NCBI GenBank assembly: GCA_026645375.1
Contig: JAPFFX010000055.1
Span: 1-6,430, forward strand
Direction: 5' to 3'
Origin: Citricoccus sp. WCRC_4
Lineage (GTDB): Bacteria; Actinomycetota; Actinomycetes; Actinomycetales; Micrococcaceae
DNA length: 6,430 nt
The notes below the pieces were generated by a model. It was not told the origin of the DNA, ran no database searches, and was given only the letters and a program-made list of their open reading frames with translations. Position 1 is the first letter of the stretch, and the number at the start of each line of letters is the position of its first letter. Both the position numbers and the translations under genes were made by a program. Shown here piece after piece: positions 5,389 to 6,430 of this stretch.

Positions 5389-5808
5389 ATGAAGACCCTG
5401 TCGCGTACCTGCATGGTGGCCGGATGCACCGCCGTGCTCACCGCCCTGGCCGGTGTCACCGCCGCGCACGCTGCCAGCGTCACCGTCCCGGAGACGGGCA
5501 CGCTCCTGGTCGACGGCGCCGGCGTCAGCCTCTCGGTCACCCTCGATTGCGATGCCGGCCGGACCGCTGATCTCATCGTCGATGTCGTGCAGAAGGTGGA
5601 CGGCGCCCATGTGGCCACCGGCAGTGCTCTCTCCGACACCGTGACCTGCGCCGCGGGCCAGGAGGCCGTGGACGTGGCCCTACTGGCCGCCGGCGACTTC
5701 GCCTTCACCGCAGGCGACGCAGCGGTCCAGATCATCCTGTTCACCTGTGACACCGTCACCTGTGAGGCCACCACGGTGACCGGCCAGGCACGGCTCGAGA
5801 ACACCTGA
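5389..5808 (+). CDS. Secreted acidic four-cysteine protein, unknown function
   Basis: A 139-residue protein exported by the Sec pathway. It has a basic start (MKTLSR), a hydrophobic core (about 9-24) and a signal-peptidase I site at A26-H27-A28, giving a mature chain of about 111 residues. The mature part alternates Val/Thr/Ala-rich stretches that look like beta strands, is acidic (about 15 Asp/Glu against 3 Lys/Arg), and has four cysteines: C54, C87, C120 and C125, the last two in FTCDTVTC. This suggests two disulfides in an immunoglobulin-like beta sandwich outside the cell. There is no cell-wall anchor, lipobox or membrane segment, so it is probably released or loosely wall-bound. It resembles small secreted actinobacterial DUF proteins in style, but I cannot name the family. 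The start at 5389 is set by GAGGA (5378-5382), 6 bases upstream, and by the signal peptide. It has its own transcription unit with a 170-base gap upstream, and converges on the flavodoxin gene. Confidence 0.8.
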   Translation: MKTLSRTCMVAGCTAVLTALAGVTAAHAASVTVPETGTLLVDGAGVSLSVTLDCDAGRTADLIVDVVQKVDGAHVATGSALSDTVTCAAGQEAVDVALLAAGDFAFTAGDAAVQIILFTCDTVTCEATTVTGQARLENT

Positions 5809-5820
5809 GACCTTTGGTCG

Positions 5821-5847
5821 CGCGTGGGGGCAGGGCCGGTCCCCGCG
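5821..5847. terminator. Hairpin between convergent genes, possible bidirectional terminator
   Basis: CGCG (5821-5824) and GGGG (5826-5829) pair with TCCCCGCG (5840-5847), with one bulged T at 5825, a terminal G-T pair and a 10-base loop. It sits in the 47-base gap between the stop codons of the secreted-protein gene (plus) and the flavodoxin gene (minus), the usual place for a shared terminator. There is no T-tract. Confidence 0.45.
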
Positions 5848-5855
5848 TCCCTCGA

Positions 5856-6380
5856 TCAGTGGACGGCCGAGGCAGTCGTCAGCGCCTCCACCGCCGCATC
5901 CGCCCAGGGGCGGGCGAGGTCGGCCGCGAGATCGCGCCCGGCGGCGTCGTGCCGTCCGTACTGCCCGACGCGTTCCGCGCCGCAGTCCCGCAGGGCCTCG
6001 TCGAGGATCTCTGAACCGCGCGAATAGGTGGCGTGGTAGGACCGGTCCCCGAGGCCGAACACGGCGTAACGCAGCCCGGTCAGGTCGGGCCGGGCCGCCC
6101 GCAGGCCGGCGTGGAAGGCCCGGGCGGAGGTGGGCAGTTCGCCGTCGCCGTAGGTCGAGCAGACCAGCAGGTGCGGCCGGGCCGTGTCCAGCGTGGCGGG
6201 ATCGGCCGGGTCCGCCCCGGCCAGGTCGACGACCTCCACCGCGTACCGGTCGGCCAGGTGCCCGGCCAGTTCCTCCGCGACCAGCTCGGCATTGCCGGAC
6301 TCGGTGGCGAACAGGATGGTCAGCGGCGGCAGGTCGGCTCGGCCGGTCGCGGCCCCTGCACCGAGTCCGGTCCCGGTCAC
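5856..6380 (-). CDS. Flavodoxin domain protein, MioC/CysJ-like
   Basis: From the GTG at 6380 the product is 174 residues. After a Gly/Ala-rich lead (1-19) comes one flavodoxin fold: the first strand and FMN phosphate loop LTILFATESGNAE (20-32), the second flavin loop CSTYGDGELPTS (74-85), and the third loop VFGLGDRSYHATYS (107-120), followed by a helix and ILDEALRDCGAERV. The loops resemble the short flavodoxins of the MioC type and the FMN domain of sulfite reductase/cytochrome P450 reductase (CysJ/CPR) more than classical long flavodoxins. It should bind FMN and carry electrons in the cytosol; the partner is not visible. GGAG (6389-6386) 5 bases before the GTG supports this start, but the frame remains open to the window edge with another Ala/Gly-rich stretch, so the domain could be the C-terminal part of a longer protein. 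It ends 47 bases from the convergent secreted-protein gene. Confidence 0.85.
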   Translation of the reverse strand: MTGTGLGAGAATGRADLPPLTILFATESGNAELVAEELAGHLADRYAVEVVDLAGADPADPATLDTARPHLLVCSTYGDGELPTSARAFHAGLRAARPDLTGLRYAVFGLGDRSYHATYSRGSEILDEALRDCGAERVGQYGRHDAAGRDLAADLARPWADAAVEALTTASAVH

Positions 6381-6385
6381 GTGGG

Positions 6386-6389
6386 CTCC
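6386..6389 (-). promoter_or_regulatory. Possible ribosome binding site of the flavodoxin gene
   Basis: GGAG on the minus strand, 5 bases before GTG 6380. It is the only internal start signal I see, in a very GC-rich stretch where a chance match is likely. Confidence 0.35.
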
Positions 6390-6430
6390 GGCGCCGGTCC
6401 CGACGCCGGCCGGTCCCGCGAGCGCTCTGG

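Noticed and set aside
5118..5804. 228-codon minus-strand frame opposite the secreted protein
   Set aside because: Antisense of a gene with a clear signal peptide; low-complexity Ser/Val/Arg composition.
1..6430. CRISPR array, tRNA, rRNA or tandem repeat array
   Set aside because: No regularly spaced repeats and no tRNA-like or rRNA-like segments were seen when reading both strands by eye.

Overview
This window is high-GC DNA with strongly G/C-ending codons in its main genes, GGAGG-type ribosome binding sites and one ATGA gene overlap. It suggests an actinobacterium, perhaps a Micrococcaceae-like one; that placement is inferred from composition and protein flavour, not from a marker gene.

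Layout: positions 1-760 are a decayed or intergenic stretch. It opens with an 18-bp perfect palindrome (2-19) and holds a broken short-chain dehydrogenase gene on the minus strand (274-588). That gene has lost its nucleotide-binding motif by a deletion at a GTGCTGGTG repeat and has lost its catalytic C-terminal half. The core is a two-gene plus-strand operon: an ATP-grasp ligase of 433 aa (761-2062), translationally coupled through an ATGA overlap to a 678-aa CocE/NonD-type (peptidase S15-like) serine hydrolase (2059-4095). The ligase has the ATP-grasp signatures expected of a carboxylate-amine ligase, and the hydrolase shows a full Ser-Asp-His triad. One enzyme looks able to make an acyl bond and its partner to break one; the substrate cannot be read from the sequence.

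Positions 4096-5065 are a patchwork. There is a strong 11-bp hairpin (4200-4228), an imperfect inverted repeat (4233-4250 with 4293-4313), a relic of an IS256-family transposase on the minus strand (about 4299-4446), and a small single-pass membrane protein on the minus strand (4487-4843) with less biased codons than its neighbours. A perfect CRP/GlxR-type operator, TGTGA-N6-TCACA (4971-4986), lies directly behind a -10-like TATGAT and upstream of a 50-aa protein that looks like the start of a PRC-barrel domain (5066-5218).

The right part holds a small secreted acidic four-cysteine protein (5389-5808, plus strand). It converges on a MioC/CysJ-like flavodoxin on the minus strand (5856-6380), with a hairpin between them. 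The flavodoxin frame stays open to the window edge, so its N-terminus is uncertain.

The most interesting object is the coupled ATP-grasp/CocE-hydrolase pair lying between two decayed segments (SDR pseudogene on the left, IS256 relic on the right), which is consistent with an accessory locus.
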